Below are positions 53,680-62,877 of a stretch of DNA of 64,000 nucleotides, one piece after another (position 1 is the first letter of the stretch; each line of letters starts with the position of its first letter). Below the pieces are notes generated by a model. It saw only the letters and a program-made list of their open reading frames with translations. It ran no database searches and was not told where the DNA came from. A program made the translations under genes and the position numbers. This stretch comes from Sphingomonas sp. FARSPH. GTDB taxonomy: Bacteria > Pseudomonadota > Alphaproteobacteria > Sphingomonadales > Sphingomonadaceae. The stretch covers positions 1 through 64,000 of the forward strand of contig NZ_CP029988.1 in NCBI RefSeq assembly GCF_003355005.1. The letters run 5' to 3'.

Positions 53680-54141
53680 TACACTGACTGCTCCATCATG
53701 GGAGAAGGTGTGCTGTCACAAAAATGGGACATGTCCCGTCTTCCGGGACTAATCCAAAAAAAAGTTGCAATCCTCTCGCAATAAGCGTAGAGGCCCCCTT
53801 GCCGAGAAGAGTTCGTGGGTTGGTATCCCCACGCTCGCATTTTTGCGGGATCTGTATCCATCGTCCGTTCGACCGCAGGTCGCAGGGCGACCAGATATTC
53901 ACCCACGGCGCCCTTTTGACCAACCAGGTCAACGGTGCGCGGGTGGACTTTTCGGGCTCCTTCTCGCCGCGCCGTGACCAGACAGATGAGCGCGCGTTTG
54001 CACCAGAAATCCCGAGCGCCTGCGCTCATCCCAAATCCGGTTGAGACCGATCAGCAGCCTATGTGGCGCCGTTCGGCTTCGCTTCCCCTTCATTCATCAG
54101 CGAGCCTCCGCTTCATCTGTAGCGGACGGCCAGGAGTTCCT
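53680..54141. promoter_or_regulatory. Gene-free region upstream of the efflux operon
   Basis: About 460 bases with no gene I can support. It begins at the imuA breakpoint, contains a perfect palindrome GGGACATGTCCC (53726-53737) followed closely by ttccggga, and an A-rich tract (ccaaaaaaaag). The efflux promoter should be near 54141. No repressor gene is beside the operon. Confidence 0.45.
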
Positions 54142-55326
54142 ATGCCCTCAACACTTTCCCGCCGCCTATTCCGGGCGACTCTGCCTCTTGCCGCGCTCTT
54201 CGCGCTGGCCGCGTGCGGAAGCGGGTCGGATGCGGACGGGGGCGACGGCGCGTGGGGTGCCGGACCACCGCCGCTCGTGGTGGCCATGACCGTCAAGGCA
54301 CAGTCCATTCCCAACATCGTCGAACTGCCCGGCCGTATCGAAGCGGTGCGCACGGCGGAGGTTCGCGCACGCTCAGACGGCATTATCGAGCGCCGCCTCT
54401 ATCAGGAAGGCACCGATGTGGTGGAGGGAGCGCCCCTGTTTCGCATCGATCCGCGCGACCTCAATGCCCAGGTGGATCAGGCGCGGGCGACGCTGCGCCG
54501 CGCCGAGGCCGCGCGCACCAATGCCCAGCAGATCGTTCGCCGCTATGCCCCGCTCGTCGCAGATCGGTCGGTCAGCGCGCTGGAGTTCGACCAGGCACAA
54601 GCGACCTTGCGGCAGGAAGACGCCAATGTCGCGGACGCACGGGCGGCCCTTGCGCGGGCGCAGCTCCAGCAGAGCTACACCATCGTGCGTGCGCCGATCG
54701 CCGGGCGCGTCGGTCGCGCGCAGGTAACGGAAGGCGCATTGGTCAGCGCCTCATCGGCGACACCGCTTGCCACGGTTGAACAGCTTGCGCCGGTCTATGC
54801 CGTGTTCACGCAGTCCAGTGCCGCTGCTCTCGACCTCATCCAGGCGCAGCGTTCGGGTTCCCTCGATGTGCCGGCTCTGTCGCAGATCGAAGTACGTTTG
54901 ATCCTCGCCAACGGGCAGGACTATGCCGTTGCGGGAAAGCTGGATTTCTCGGACCAGACCGTTGATTCGACGACCGGTAGCCAGACCCTGCGCGCGGTTT
55001 TCCCAAATCCTGAGCGGCTGCTGCTGCCCGGACAGTTTGTGCGCGGCAGGCTGAGCATTGGAACGGCACCCAGCGGCATCATGATCCCCGCGAAGGCGGT
55101 GCAGATGGGAGAAAGGAACGCCACGGTTTCAGTGGTCGGTCGCGACTCAACCGTAGAAGCACGCAGCGTTCAGCTCGGCGCGCAGGTTGGTGGAAACTGG
55201 ATCGTCCGCTCCGGCCTCAAGCCCGGCGACCGCGTGATCGTCGAGGGCTGGCAGAAGGCGCAGCCAGGTCAAAAGGTGCAGGTGCGCGGCGACGCTGCCC
55301 CCGCTCAGACGAAGGGCGGGCGCTGA
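54142..55326 (+). CDS. RND efflux periplasmic adaptor (AcrA/MexA-like)
   Basis: 394 residues. The lipobox LAAC lies near residue 25. Then come the adaptor domains: IVELPGRIEAVRTAEVRARS (lipoyl part), helical hairpin (VDQARATLRRAEAARTNAQQ), second lipoyl IVRAPIAGRVGRAQV, and barrel end RLLLPGQFVRGRLS. It links the pump to the outer channel. ATG 54142 follows ccaggag. The pump gene starts four bases after its stop. Confidence 0.92.
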   Translation: MPSTLSRRLFRATLPLAALFALAACGSGSDADGGDGAWGAGPPPLVVAMTVKAQSIPNIVELPGRIEAVRTAEVRARSDGIIERRLYQEGTDVVEGAPLFRIDPRDLNAQVDQARATLRRAEAARTNAQQIVRRYAPLVADRSVSALEFDQAQATLRQEDANVADARAALARAQLQQSYTIVRAPIAGRVGRAQVTEGALVSASSATPLATVEQLAPVYAVFTQSSAAALDLIQAQRSGSLDVPALSQIEVRLILANGQDYAVAGKLDFSDQTVDSTTGSQTLRAVFPNPERLLLPGQFVRGRLSIGTAPSGIMIPAKAVQMGERNATVSVVGRDSTVEARSVQLGAQVGGNWIVRSGLKPGDRVIVEGWQKAQPGQKVQVRGDAAPAQTKGGR

Positions 55327-55330
55327 GATC

Positions 55331-58300
55331 ATGGACAGCTATTTCGTACACAAGCCCGCCGTCGCGTGGGTCATCGCCCTGTTCATCGCGCTGTTCGGAA
55401 CGATGGCGCTCATCAACCTGCCGATCGAGCAATATCCGGCGGTCGCGCCGCCGTCTCTGACACTCAGCTACACCTATAACGGTGCCGACGCCGAGACGAT
55501 GGACAAGAATGTCACCGCCGTCGTCGAGCGCGAAATGAACGGCGTGCCCAATTTCCTCTATATGTCGTCGACCAGCCGCGCCAACGGCACCGGCGAGATC
55601 GTGGTCACTTTCACCTCCGGCACTGATCTCGATGTCGCGCGAACGCAGGTGCAGGATCGTCTCAACCGCGCCGAACCCCGCCTGCCTGAGGATGTGCGTC
55701 GTCTGGGCATCCAGATTGCCGACAATGCTTCGGGCTTCCTCGAAGTCATCGTCCTCAAGTCCCGTACCGGCGCGACGTCGCCGCTGGACCTGGGGGATTT
55801 CGCATCGACCAAGGTGGTCAACGAACTGCGCCGCGTGCCGGGCGTGGGCAACGTCTCGCTCTTCTCCTCGGAGAAGGCGATGCGGGTCTGGCTCGATCCG
55901 GAGAAGCTGGCCGGATACAGCCTGTCGGCGTCCGATGCGCTCGCAGCCGTTCAGGAGCAGAACAGCCAGACCGCCGGCGGCGGTCTCGCGGAACAGCCTC
56001 TCGCGCCCGGCTCGTCTTTCAATGCGCGCATTGTGACCCAGAACCGCTTCACCACTGCGGAGCAGTTCCGCGATATCATCGTGCGCGCCAATCCTGATGG
56101 ATCGACGGTCCGGCTCGGCGACGTCGCGCGCGTCGAACTCGCCGCCGACAATTATAATTTCAAATCGACGCTCGACGGCAAGGAAGTCGCGGGGCTTGCC
56201 GTCCAGCTCAGTTCCGGGTCCAACGCCATCGCGACCAAGAACGCGCTTTCCGCGCGGATGACAGAGCTGGAGCGCAGCTTTCCGAAGGACATCACCTGGG
56301 CGGTGTCCTACGACACCACGCCGTTCATCCAGGCCTCGATCGACAATGTGATCCAAACGCTGGTCGAGGCGATGCTGCTGGTGTTCCTCGTCATGTTCCT
56401 GTTCCTCCAGAGCTGGCGCGCGACGGTGATCCCGGCGCTTGTGGTTCCGATCGCGCTGCTTGGCGGCTGTCTCGGTCTCTGGGCCTTCGGCTTCTCCATC
56501 AACCAGCTTTCGCTGTTCGCGATGGTCGTGGCGATCGGCATCCTTGTCGATGACGCCATCGTCGTCGTCGAGAATGTCGAACGCATCATGGCCGAAGAAG
56601 GCCTGTCTCCCGCCAGAGCCACGATCAAGGCCATGGGCCAGATTCGCGGTGCGATCATCGGCATTACCGCTGTGCTCATCGCCGTGTTCCTGCCGATGGC
56701 GTTCTTCCCCGGCTCCACCGGCGGCATCTACCGCCAGTTCTCGGTGACGCTGGCGGTGTCGATCTTCTTCTCGGCGTTGCTTGCATTGACGCTGACCCCG
56801 GCGCTCTGTGCCACTCTCCTCAAACCGCACACCCATAAGCCGGGTCATACGCCTGAGCCGCGATCCGGCTGGCGGGGATGGCCACAGCGCTTCTTCAATG
56901 GTTTCAACGATCGCTTCACCCGTTCGACTGATCGCTATGCAGGCGGGGTCGCTGCCATGCTGTCGCGGCCGCTGCGCTGGCTCGCTGTGTTCGTCGCCGT
57001 GGTCGGCGTGACCTGGCTGCTGTTCGCGCGCCTGCCGGGCGGCTTCCTTCCCGAGGAAGATCAGGGCTATTTCGTGATCAACTATGATGCCCCGCCAGCG
57101 GCGACGATGGCGCAGACCGAAGCGGCAGTGAAAGCCGTTGAAACCGAGTTCGCGAAGCTTCCCCAGTCGCAGGAGATTTTCTCCGTCATCGGTTTCAACT
57201 TCTTTGGCCAGGGTCAGACGGCAGGCCTTTCCTGGGCGATGCTCAAGCCCTTTGACGAACGCAAGGGCAAGGACCTGTCGGTCGATTCCGCCATTGGCGC
57301 CGTGTTTGGCGCGGCGGCGAATGTTCCGGGCGCGAATATCTTCGCGATCAATCCGCCGGCGATCGACTCGCTTGGCAACGCCACCGGCTTCACGATGAAG
57401 ATCGAGGATCGCGGCGGCAACGACCCGGCAGGGCTTCAGGCGGCGTTGGGCGCCATCCTCGGTGCGGCGTCGCAGAATCCGAAGCTGGCGGGTGTCCGTC
57501 CTGAGGGGCAACCGCCTTCGCCGCAACTCTATGTCGACATCGACCGTGTCCAGGCGCGCGCGCTCGGCCTCTCGATCGCCGACGTCAACGCCACGCTCTC
57601 GATCGCGTTCGGATCGGCCTATGCCAACGACTTTTCCAACGAGGGCAATGTCCAGCGTGTCTATCTGCAAGCCGACGCGCCGCAGCGGATGACCGAGGAT
57701 GATGTGCTCAACCTGCGGGTGCGCGGCAGCAGCGGCCAGATGGTGCCCTTTTCGGCCTTCACCAAGGTCCACTGGATGCAGGGGGCAACCCAGTTGCAGC
57801 GCTATAATGGCTATCCGTCGCTGACCATCTCCGGCCAGGCGGCGCCGGGCGAGTCCTCCGGGACCGCGCTCAAGGAGATGGAGAAGATCGCTGACCAGAT
57901 CCTCAAGGGCAGTCAGTCCTATGAATGGACCGGAACAGCCTTCGAGGAGAAGCAGGCGGGCGGCCAGATCGGCCTGCTGCTTGGGCTGTCGCTGATCGTC
58001 GTCTTCCTCCTGCTGGTCGGGCTTTACAACAGTTGGGCGATCCCGCTTTCGGTCCTGCTGGTGGTGCCGTTCGGTGTTCTCGGCGCGGTGCTGTTCACCA
58101 TGTTGCGCGGCCTCTCGGCAGACGTCTATTTCAACATCGGCCTTATCACGATCATCGGCCTGGCCGCCAAGAATGCGATCCTCGTGGTCGAATTCGCGAT
58201 CGAGGACGAGGTTGGCGACCGCACGCCGCTCCAAGCGACGCTGGAGGCCGCGCGGCAACGTCTGCGTCCGATCCTGATGACCAGTCTGGCGTTCATTCTC

Positions 58301-58543
58301 GGCATGGTGCCGCTGGTGATCGCCGGTGGGGCCGGGTCGGCCAGCCGTCATGCCGTCGGCACCGGTGTGATGGGCGGCATGATCGCGGCGACCGCTTTCG
58401 GCATATTCTTCACGCCGCTCTTCTACTTCGCGGCGCGCAAATGGCTGTCGCGCGCGTCTGTTCATCACGCCAGCGATGCGGAGGAACCGAAACCCTTGCC
58501 GCCAACCGCCACACCTGATGAGGGAGGAACGGCTCATGCATAA
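55331..58543 (+). CDS. RND multidrug efflux pump (AcrB/MexB-like, HAE-1)
   Basis: 1070 residues with twelve membrane spans in two halves. The proton-relay aspartates are in GILVDDAIVVVENVER (near residue 407) and the lysine in GLAAKNAILVVEFAIEDE. The N-terminal span is YFVHKPAVAWVIALFIALFG and the porter loops are complete. Substrates cannot be read from sequence, but HAE-1 pumps export hydrophobic and amphiphilic drugs. It overlaps the outer-channel gene by eight bases. A long antisense frame over it is a shadow. Confidence 0.94.
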   Translation: MDSYFVHKPAVAWVIALFIALFGTMALINLPIEQYPAVAPPSLTLSYTYNGADAETMDKNVTAVVEREMNGVPNFLYMSSTSRANGTGEIVVTFTSGTDLDVARTQVQDRLNRAEPRLPEDVRRLGIQIADNASGFLEVIVLKSRTGATSPLDLGDFASTKVVNELRRVPGVGNVSLFSSEKAMRVWLDPEKLAGYSLSASDALAAVQEQNSQTAGGGLAEQPLAPGSSFNARIVTQNRFTTAEQFRDIIVRANPDGSTVRLGDVARVELAADNYNFKSTLDGKEVAGLAVQLSSGSNAIATKNALSARMTELERSFPKDITWAVSYDTTPFIQASIDNVIQTLVEAMLLVFLVMFLFLQSWRATVIPALVVPIALLGGCLGLWAFGFSINQLSLFAMVVAIGILVDDAIVVVENVERIMAEEGLSPARATIKAMGQIRGAIIGITAVLIAVFLPMAFFPGSTGGIYRQFSVTLAVSIFFSALLALTLTPALCATLLKPHTHKPGHTPEPRSGWRGWPQRFFNGFNDRFTRSTDRYAGGVAAMLSRPLRWLAVFVAVVGVTWLLFARLPGGFLPEEDQGYFVINYDAPPAATMAQTEAAVKAVETEFAKLPQSQEIFSVIGFNFFGQGQTAGLSWAMLKPFDERKGKDLSVDSAIGAVFGAAANVPGANIFAINPPAIDSLGNATGFTMKIEDRGGNDPAGLQAALGAILGAASQNPKLAGVRPEGQPPSPQLYVDIDRVQARALGLSIADVNATLSIAFGSAYANDFSNEGNVQRVYLQADAPQRMTEDDVLNLRVRGSSGQMVPFSAFTKVHWMQGATQLQRYNGYPSLTISGQAAPGESSGTALKEMEKIADQILKGSQSYEWTGTAFEEKQAGGQIGLLLGLSLIVVFLLLVGLYNSWAIPLSVLLVVPFGVLGAVLFTMLRGLSADVYFNIGLITIIGLAAKNAILVVEFAIEDEVGDRTPLQATLEAARQRLRPILMTSLAFILGMVPLVIAGGAGSASRHAVGTGVMGGMIAATAFGIFFTPLFYFAARKWLSRASVHHASDAEEPKPLPPTATPDEGGTAHA

Positions 58544-60011
58544 GCTTCTTTGTCTCGGCCTGACGACCGCCCTTGCCGGGTGCAGTCTCGCGCCTGCCTA
58601 CCGTCAGCCGGTCGCTCCCATCTCCGCGTCTTTCCCCGCCACGCAGCCAGCCAGCCAGGTGTCTGCGGATATCGGATGGCGCGAATATTTCGCCGATCCA
58701 CGGTTACAGGCCTATATCGCCGCCGCGCTCGCGAATAACCGTGATCTTGCCCAGTCGGTCGCAAGGGTTGCGCAGGCGCGGGCGCAATACCGGATACAGG
58801 ATGCAGAGCGTTTGCCGCAGTTGAACGTGCAGGCCGGCGCATCGCGGACTCACCAGCCGTTGAATGCCTTGGGCATGGGCAGCGCGTTGCCAGGCGGCGG
58901 CCAGCCGGACAGTCCGACCACGATCAGCTTCAATCAATATTCGCTTGGCGTCCAGGTGCCGAGTTTCGAACTCGATTTCTGGGGTCGGGTGCGCAACCTT
59001 TCAGAAGCCCAACGTCACGAGTATCTGGCGACGGTAGAAGGCGAGCGTGCCTTCCGCTTGTCTCTGATCGGTCAGGTTGCCGCGACCTACCTGCAAATTC
59101 GGGCAGGCGAGGAACAGATCGTTCTTGCCGGACGCGCGGTCGTCAGCCGGCAGGAGGGGCTGGATATCGCGCGGCGGCGCATGGATGCCGGTGTCACGTC
59201 CACGGTCGACTATGACCAGGCCAGGCTGCTTGTCACGCAAGTGGAAACCGAACTGGCGGAGTTGCGCCGCACCACCGCTCAGAACGAAAATCTGCTGACG
59301 GTGCTGATCGGCGGGCCAGTTACCGAGGCGCTCCCTGCGTCCCGTCCGCTTGGCGAACAGGGCAACCTCACGGCGATCGAGCCGGGCCTGCCGTCGTCCC
59401 TGCTCGCCAACCGGCCCGATATTCTTCAGGCCGAACAGCAGTTGCGCGCTGCAAACGCCAATATCGGCGCGGCGCGTGCGGCCTTCCTGCCGTCGATCTC
59501 GCTGACGGGGCTGGCAGGGTTTATATCGCCCGCTCTCGATGATCTGACCAACAGCGGTTCCCGGCAATATCAGGTAAGTGGCGCGGCGTTGCTGCCGATC
59601 TTCGACTGGGGCCGGCGTAACGCCCAACTCCGCCTCAGCCGGGCGCGGGCCGACGAACTCGTCGCCGCTTATCAGCGCGCGGCACAGGGCGCGTTCCGGG
59701 AGGTCGCCGATGCGCTGGTTGGCAGGCAGCTTTATGCCGAGCAGATCGCCGCACAGGCCAGCGCGGTCGAGGCGCAGCGACGCCTCGCGCAGACCGCCCG
59801 AAAGCGCTATGACAACGGCATCTCGATCTATCTCGAAGTCCTCGATGCCGAGCGCAGCCTGTTCGCGGCCGAACAGCAATTGCTGGCCTTACGCAGCGCT
59901 GAATTGCAGAATGGGGTATCGCTCTATGTCGCGCTTGGCGGCGGTCTGCGGGAACGCTCGCCGATAACGGCGGGCGGTGAGCCGGCAGCAAGCGAAGGTG
60001 TGTTTCCATGA
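58536..60011 (+). CDS. Outer-membrane efflux channel (OprM/NodT-like lipoprotein)
   Basis: 491 residues. Lipobox LAGC near residue 16. Two outer-membrane efflux repeats are visible: NNRDLAQSVARVAQARAQYR with FELDFWGRVRNL, and AANANIGAARAAFLPSISLTG with LPIFDWGRRNAQL. ATG 58536 follows gggaggaac. The stop overlaps the next ATG (ATGA), keeping the operon coupled. Confidence 0.92.
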   Translation: MHKLLCLGLTTALAGCSLAPAYRQPVAPISASFPATQPASQVSADIGWREYFADPRLQAYIAAALANNRDLAQSVARVAQARAQYRIQDAERLPQLNVQAGASRTHQPLNALGMGSALPGGGQPDSPTTISFNQYSLGVQVPSFELDFWGRVRNLSEAQRHEYLATVEGERAFRLSLIGQVAATYLQIRAGEEQIVLAGRAVVSRQEGLDIARRRMDAGVTSTVDYDQARLLVTQVETELAELRRTTAQNENLLTVLIGGPVTEALPASRPLGEQGNLTAIEPGLPSSLLANRPDILQAEQQLRAANANIGAARAAFLPSISLTGLAGFISPALDDLTNSGSRQYQVSGAALLPIFDWGRRNAQLRLSRARADELVAAYQRAAQGAFREVADALVGRQLYAEQIAAQASAVEAQRRLAQTARKRYDNGISIYLEVLDAERSLFAAEQQLLALRSAELQNGVSLYVALGGGLRERSPITAGGEPAASEGVFP

Positions 60012-60652
60012 CCGTTTCCGCAAAGGCTGCTGAGGATATACTGTGCGTCGAAGGGGAATGTCTGTCGGCGGACGCGGTGGACGGTCTGTGTGCGCCGCGT
60101 CGTCCGGTCCGGCTCGTCGATTGTGATCTCGATGGGTTGGACCTCTCACGGCGTGATCTGACGGGTTGGACGTTCGAGCGATGCAGCATGCGAAACGGAC
60201 GTTTCGACGGAGCCATGCTTGAACGGACGGTCTGGAAGTCCTGCCGCGCACCGATAGCCTCTTTCGTTGGTGTTGATCTGTCGGATGCACAATTTCTATC
60301 GAGCGATTTCAACAATAGCATTTTCCGACGCGCAAAACTGACGTCGCTGACAGTGCTGTCTTGCAAGCTGACCGGCGCCGATTTGTCGGAAGCAGCAACG
60401 ATGGGGCTGGGGCTTTCGGAGACCCTGCTAATCGACGCCAAGCTTCCTGGCGTCAGCTTTCGTAAGCAGAGGCTCGTCAAACTGGATCTGAGCCGGGCTG
60501 ACCTGCGTGGTTGCGACTTCCGGATGGGCCCGCCGAGTCAGCTCGGTGAAACTTCCACGTGGAAGTCGCCAATGTGCCACGGCGTCATTGCTGCCTTTTT
60601 GCTCGCCCGATCCCCATCGTGGAAGTCGCTGCGGAGGCCGACGCCATGGTGA
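60008..60652 (+). CDS. Pentapeptide-repeat protein fused to the QacEdelta1 C-terminus
   Basis: 214 residues. Residues ~35-175 are pentapeptide repeats (A/S-D-L-x-x type: LDGLDLSRRDLTGWTF, LTGADLSEA, LSRADLRGCDFR) that fold into a right-handed quadrilateral helix. Qnr-type proteins use this fold to protect gyrase, but I see no close Qnr match. The last 21 residues (IAAFLLARSPSWKSLRRPTPW) are the tail of QacEdelta1, so the natural C-terminus is lost. Its stop overlaps the sul1 start. Confidence 0.85.
   Translation: MTVSAKAAEDILCVEGECLSADAVDGLCAPRRPVRLVDCDLDGLDLSRRDLTGWTFERCSMRNGRFDGAMLERTVWKSCRAPIASFVGVDLSDAQFLSSDFNNSIFRRAKLTSLTVLSCKLTGADLSEAATMGLGLSETLLIDAKLPGVSFRKQRLVKLDLSRADLRGCDFRMGPPSQLGETSTWKSPMCHGVIAAFLLARSPSWKSLRRPTPW
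60587..60652 (+). pseudogene. qacEdelta1: 3' end of qacEdelta1
   Basis: From the attgctgccttttt segment on, the sequence is the qacEdelta1 end that precedes sul1 in class 1 integron 3' conserved segments. It is read in its native frame as part of the pentapeptide fusion. Too short for quaternary ammonium export. Confidence 0.88.
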
Positions 60653-61485
60653 CGGTGTTCGGCATTCTGAATCTCACCGAGGACTCCTTCTTCGATGAGA
60701 GCCGGCGGCTAGACCCCGCCGGCGCTGTCACCGCGGCGATCGAAATGCTGCGAGTCGGATCAGACGTCGTGGATGTCGGACCGGCCGCCAGCCATCCGGA
60801 CGCGAGGCCTGTATCGCCGGCCGATGAGATCAGACGTATTGCGCCGCTCTTAGACGCCCTGTCCGATCAGATGCACCGTGTTTCAATCGACAGCTTCCAA
60901 CCGGAAACCCAGCGCTATGCGCTCAAGCGCGGCGTGGGCTACCTGAACGATATCCAAGGATTTCCTGACCCTGCGCTCTATCCCGATATTGCTGAGGCGG
61001 ACTGCAGGCTGGTGGTTATGCACTCAGCGCAGCGGGATGGCATCGCCACCCGCACCGGTCACCTTCGACCCGAAGACGCGCTCGACGAGATTGTGCGGTT
61101 CTTCGAGGCGCGGGTTTCCGCCTTGCGACGGAGCGGGGTCGCTGCCGACCGGCTCATCCTCGATCCGGGGATGGGATTTTTCTTGAGCCCCGCACCGGAA
61201 ACATCGCTGCACGTGCTGTCGAACCTTCAAAAGCTGAAGTCGGCGTTGGGGCTTCCGCTATTGGTCTCGGTGTCGCGGAAATCCTTCTTGGGCGCCACCG
61301 TTGGCCTTCCTGTAAAGGATCTGGGTCCAGCGAGCCTTGCGGCGGAACTTCACGCGATCGGCAATGGCGCTGACTACGTCCGCACCCACGCGCCTGGAGA
61401 TCTGCGAAGCGCAATCACCTTCTCGGAAACCCTCGCGAAATTTCGCAGTCGCGACGCCAGAGACCGAGGGTTAGATCATGCCTAG
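60646..61485 (+). CDS. sul1: Sulfonamide-insensitive dihydropteroate synthase Sul1
   Basis: 279 residues. MVTVFGILNLTEDSFFDE, DVVDVGPAASHPDA and LILDPGMGFF are the pterin- and phosphate-binding segments of DHPS, and the ending RSRDARDRGLDHA is that of Sul1. It makes dihydropteroate in the presence of sulfonamides. The start overlaps the stop of the upstream fusion gene. No integron integrase or attC site is present, so expression must come from the efflux operon or a local promoter. Confidence 0.97.
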   Translation: MVTVFGILNLTEDSFFDESRRLDPAGAVTAAIEMLRVGSDVVDVGPAASHPDARPVSPADEIRRIAPLLDALSDQMHRVSIDSFQPETQRYALKRGVGYLNDIQGFPDPALYPDIAEADCRLVVMHSAQRDGIATRTGHLRPEDALDEIVRFFEARVSALRRSGVAADRLILDPGMGFFLSPAPETSLHVLSNLQKLKSALGLPLLVSVSRKSFLGATVGLPVKDLGPASLAAELHAIGNGADYVRTHAPGDLRSAITFSETLAKFRSRDARDRGLDHA

Positions 61486-61648
61486 CATTCACCTTCCGGC
61501 CGCCCGCTAGCGGACCCTGGTCAGGTTCCGCGAAGGTGGGCGCAGACATGCTGGGCTCGTCAGGATCAAACTGCACTATGAGGCGGCGGTTCATACCGCG
61601 CCAGGGGAGCGAATGGACAGCGAGGAGCCTCCGAACGTTCGGGTCGCC
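61486..61648 (+). pseudogene. Remnant of integron 3' conserved segment with orf5 start
   Basis: The spacer after sul1 (atgcctagcattcacctt and on) and the start MDSEEPPNVRVA of orf5, a GNAT-type acetyltransferase gene, at 61613. Homology ends at 61648, after twelve codons. No ISCR1 or tni genes follow. Confidence 0.88.
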
Positions 61649-61866
61649 GAGCGAGGCGTCGCGGGATTCTATGTGGGGCCCGTCGCGGACCACATCAATC
61701 GAGCGGTGGGGGCCGCCGGGGGCGCCCTGCGCTGCGAGGATCTGCACCTCCACCGGACTGACTTCGAGCCGACTATTGAGACGACCTATCGGGGATGGAG
61801 AATCCACCAGACCGGCTTGCCGAGCCAAGGGATGATCTTGCTCGAGGCGCTGAACATCGCCGAATG
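61649..61866 (+). pseudogene. Internal fragment of a gamma-glutamyltransferase gene
   Basis: In frame with orf5, about 72 residues read ERGVAGFYVGPVADHI, GGALRCEDL, YRGWRIHQTGLPSQGM and LLEALNIAE. This is the central part of gamma-glutamyltranspeptidase-family proteins. Both ends are missing and the catalytic threonine region is absent. It is a scar of recombination with chromosomal-type DNA. Confidence 0.8.
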
Positions 61867-62740
61867 CGAACCTGCGTCGCACCTCGCCGAAATCAACGCG
61901 CAGGGTGGCAATGCGTCGCACTTCATCCAGCCTCGACAAATGCTGCGCGCTCATGATCGCCGCTTCGCGCGCCATGACGGCGTAGCGGTTGGCGTGAATG
62001 GTGCGAGCCCGGTTTGGCTCGATGGCCAAGCTACGGGTAATCTCCAGTCTGTCGATCACCGAAGCGAGATTGCTGGCGCTTGGCGATTCCGGATATTCAC
62101 GCAGCCACGTCAACGTCGTTCTGCCTGGGCCCCGTCCCGCGACCAGCAATTGTGCGAGATTGTCTTTCTGTTCAGCAGAAAGGTCCCGCGCTATTCCGGC
62201 ATAGGCAGATTTTCGCATACGGGCACGAGCGACCAGTGCAATGCGCTCGAACGTATCGCTTGCCGGCAAGGTGACATTGTTGTCGCGCATGGCTCGCACC
62301 ATTGCCATGACAATCGCCTCGCCCCTGTCGGTCGATGCCGCTGCATCGACGGCGATTTCGAACAGCGTTCGCCTGTCAGGGGCCAGGAACGGACGCATGC
62401 CCAGCCACGCCTCGGCTTGAGCGCGATGTTCGCGAAGTGTCGGGGATCGATCAGCATAGAGGTCGAAGTCGCTGAGAGTGCAGGCAAGCTGCTCGGCGAG
62501 CAGTCCCAGCATCGACATTGGCGGGGTTTCATCGGCGCGCAGTGCGCGGCCAGGCTCGCGTAGATAACAGAGCTGGACTGCAAAGCCGATCCGATTGGCC
62601 GGTCGGCGGCGGCGGAAGATTTCTGCAAGCTCTTCGGTCCCCAACGTATAGAGTCGCTCAATAGTGGAGAGGTCGCTCGGGGGATCAAACAGAGCGGTCC
62701 GCTGCGCGGGAGTGAGGATGGTTTTACCCGCCATGCGCAA
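61867..62740 (-). pseudogene. tnpA: Tn5393-like transposase, N-terminal part only
   Basis: About 290 residues of a Tn3-family transposase from MAGKTILTPAQRTALFDPP (ATG 62734; 62740 would add two) to near RIATLRVDF. Beyond this the frame runs into the ggt and sul1 region antisense. The catalytic domain is lost. It is divergent from tnpR at 62878, the Tn5393 arrangement, so transposition would need help in trans. Confidence 0.85.
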
Positions 62741-62877
62741 ATCCTAAATTTTGAGTGTCATTTATTCATATTGACCATCCTTTATCGATCATAGATAAAA
62801 TGACCGATTATGTGACATAGTCAGCCCCGGTTGCGGGAACGTGACGGTAGTGCTCCATAAACGAACGTTTGTGATAC
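62741..62877. promoter_or_regulatory. res site and divergent promoters of the Tn5393-like element
   Basis: 137 AT-rich bases between tnpA and tnpR with tgtcatttattcat, atcgatcatagataaaatg and tgtgacatag words that look like paired resolvase sites. Both genes should start here. Confidence 0.6.

Noticed and set aside
53679..54029. 116-residue minus-strand frame before the efflux operon
   Set aside because: No recognisable family, no ribosome site, and it runs across the imuA breakpoint. Treated as non-coding.
55217..58537. 1106-residue minus-strand frame
   Set aside because: It mirrors the RND pump gene almost exactly. The pump has complete family motifs; the antisense product is rich in R, D and H without a fold.
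60008..60652. Qnr quinolone-resistance protein
   Set aside because: Pentapeptide repeats are present, but the characteristic Qnr sequence is not, and the C-terminus is replaced by the QacEdelta1 tail.
60587..61648. Class 1 integron
   Set aside because: Only part of the 3' conserved segment is present. No intI1, attI or attC site is in the window.
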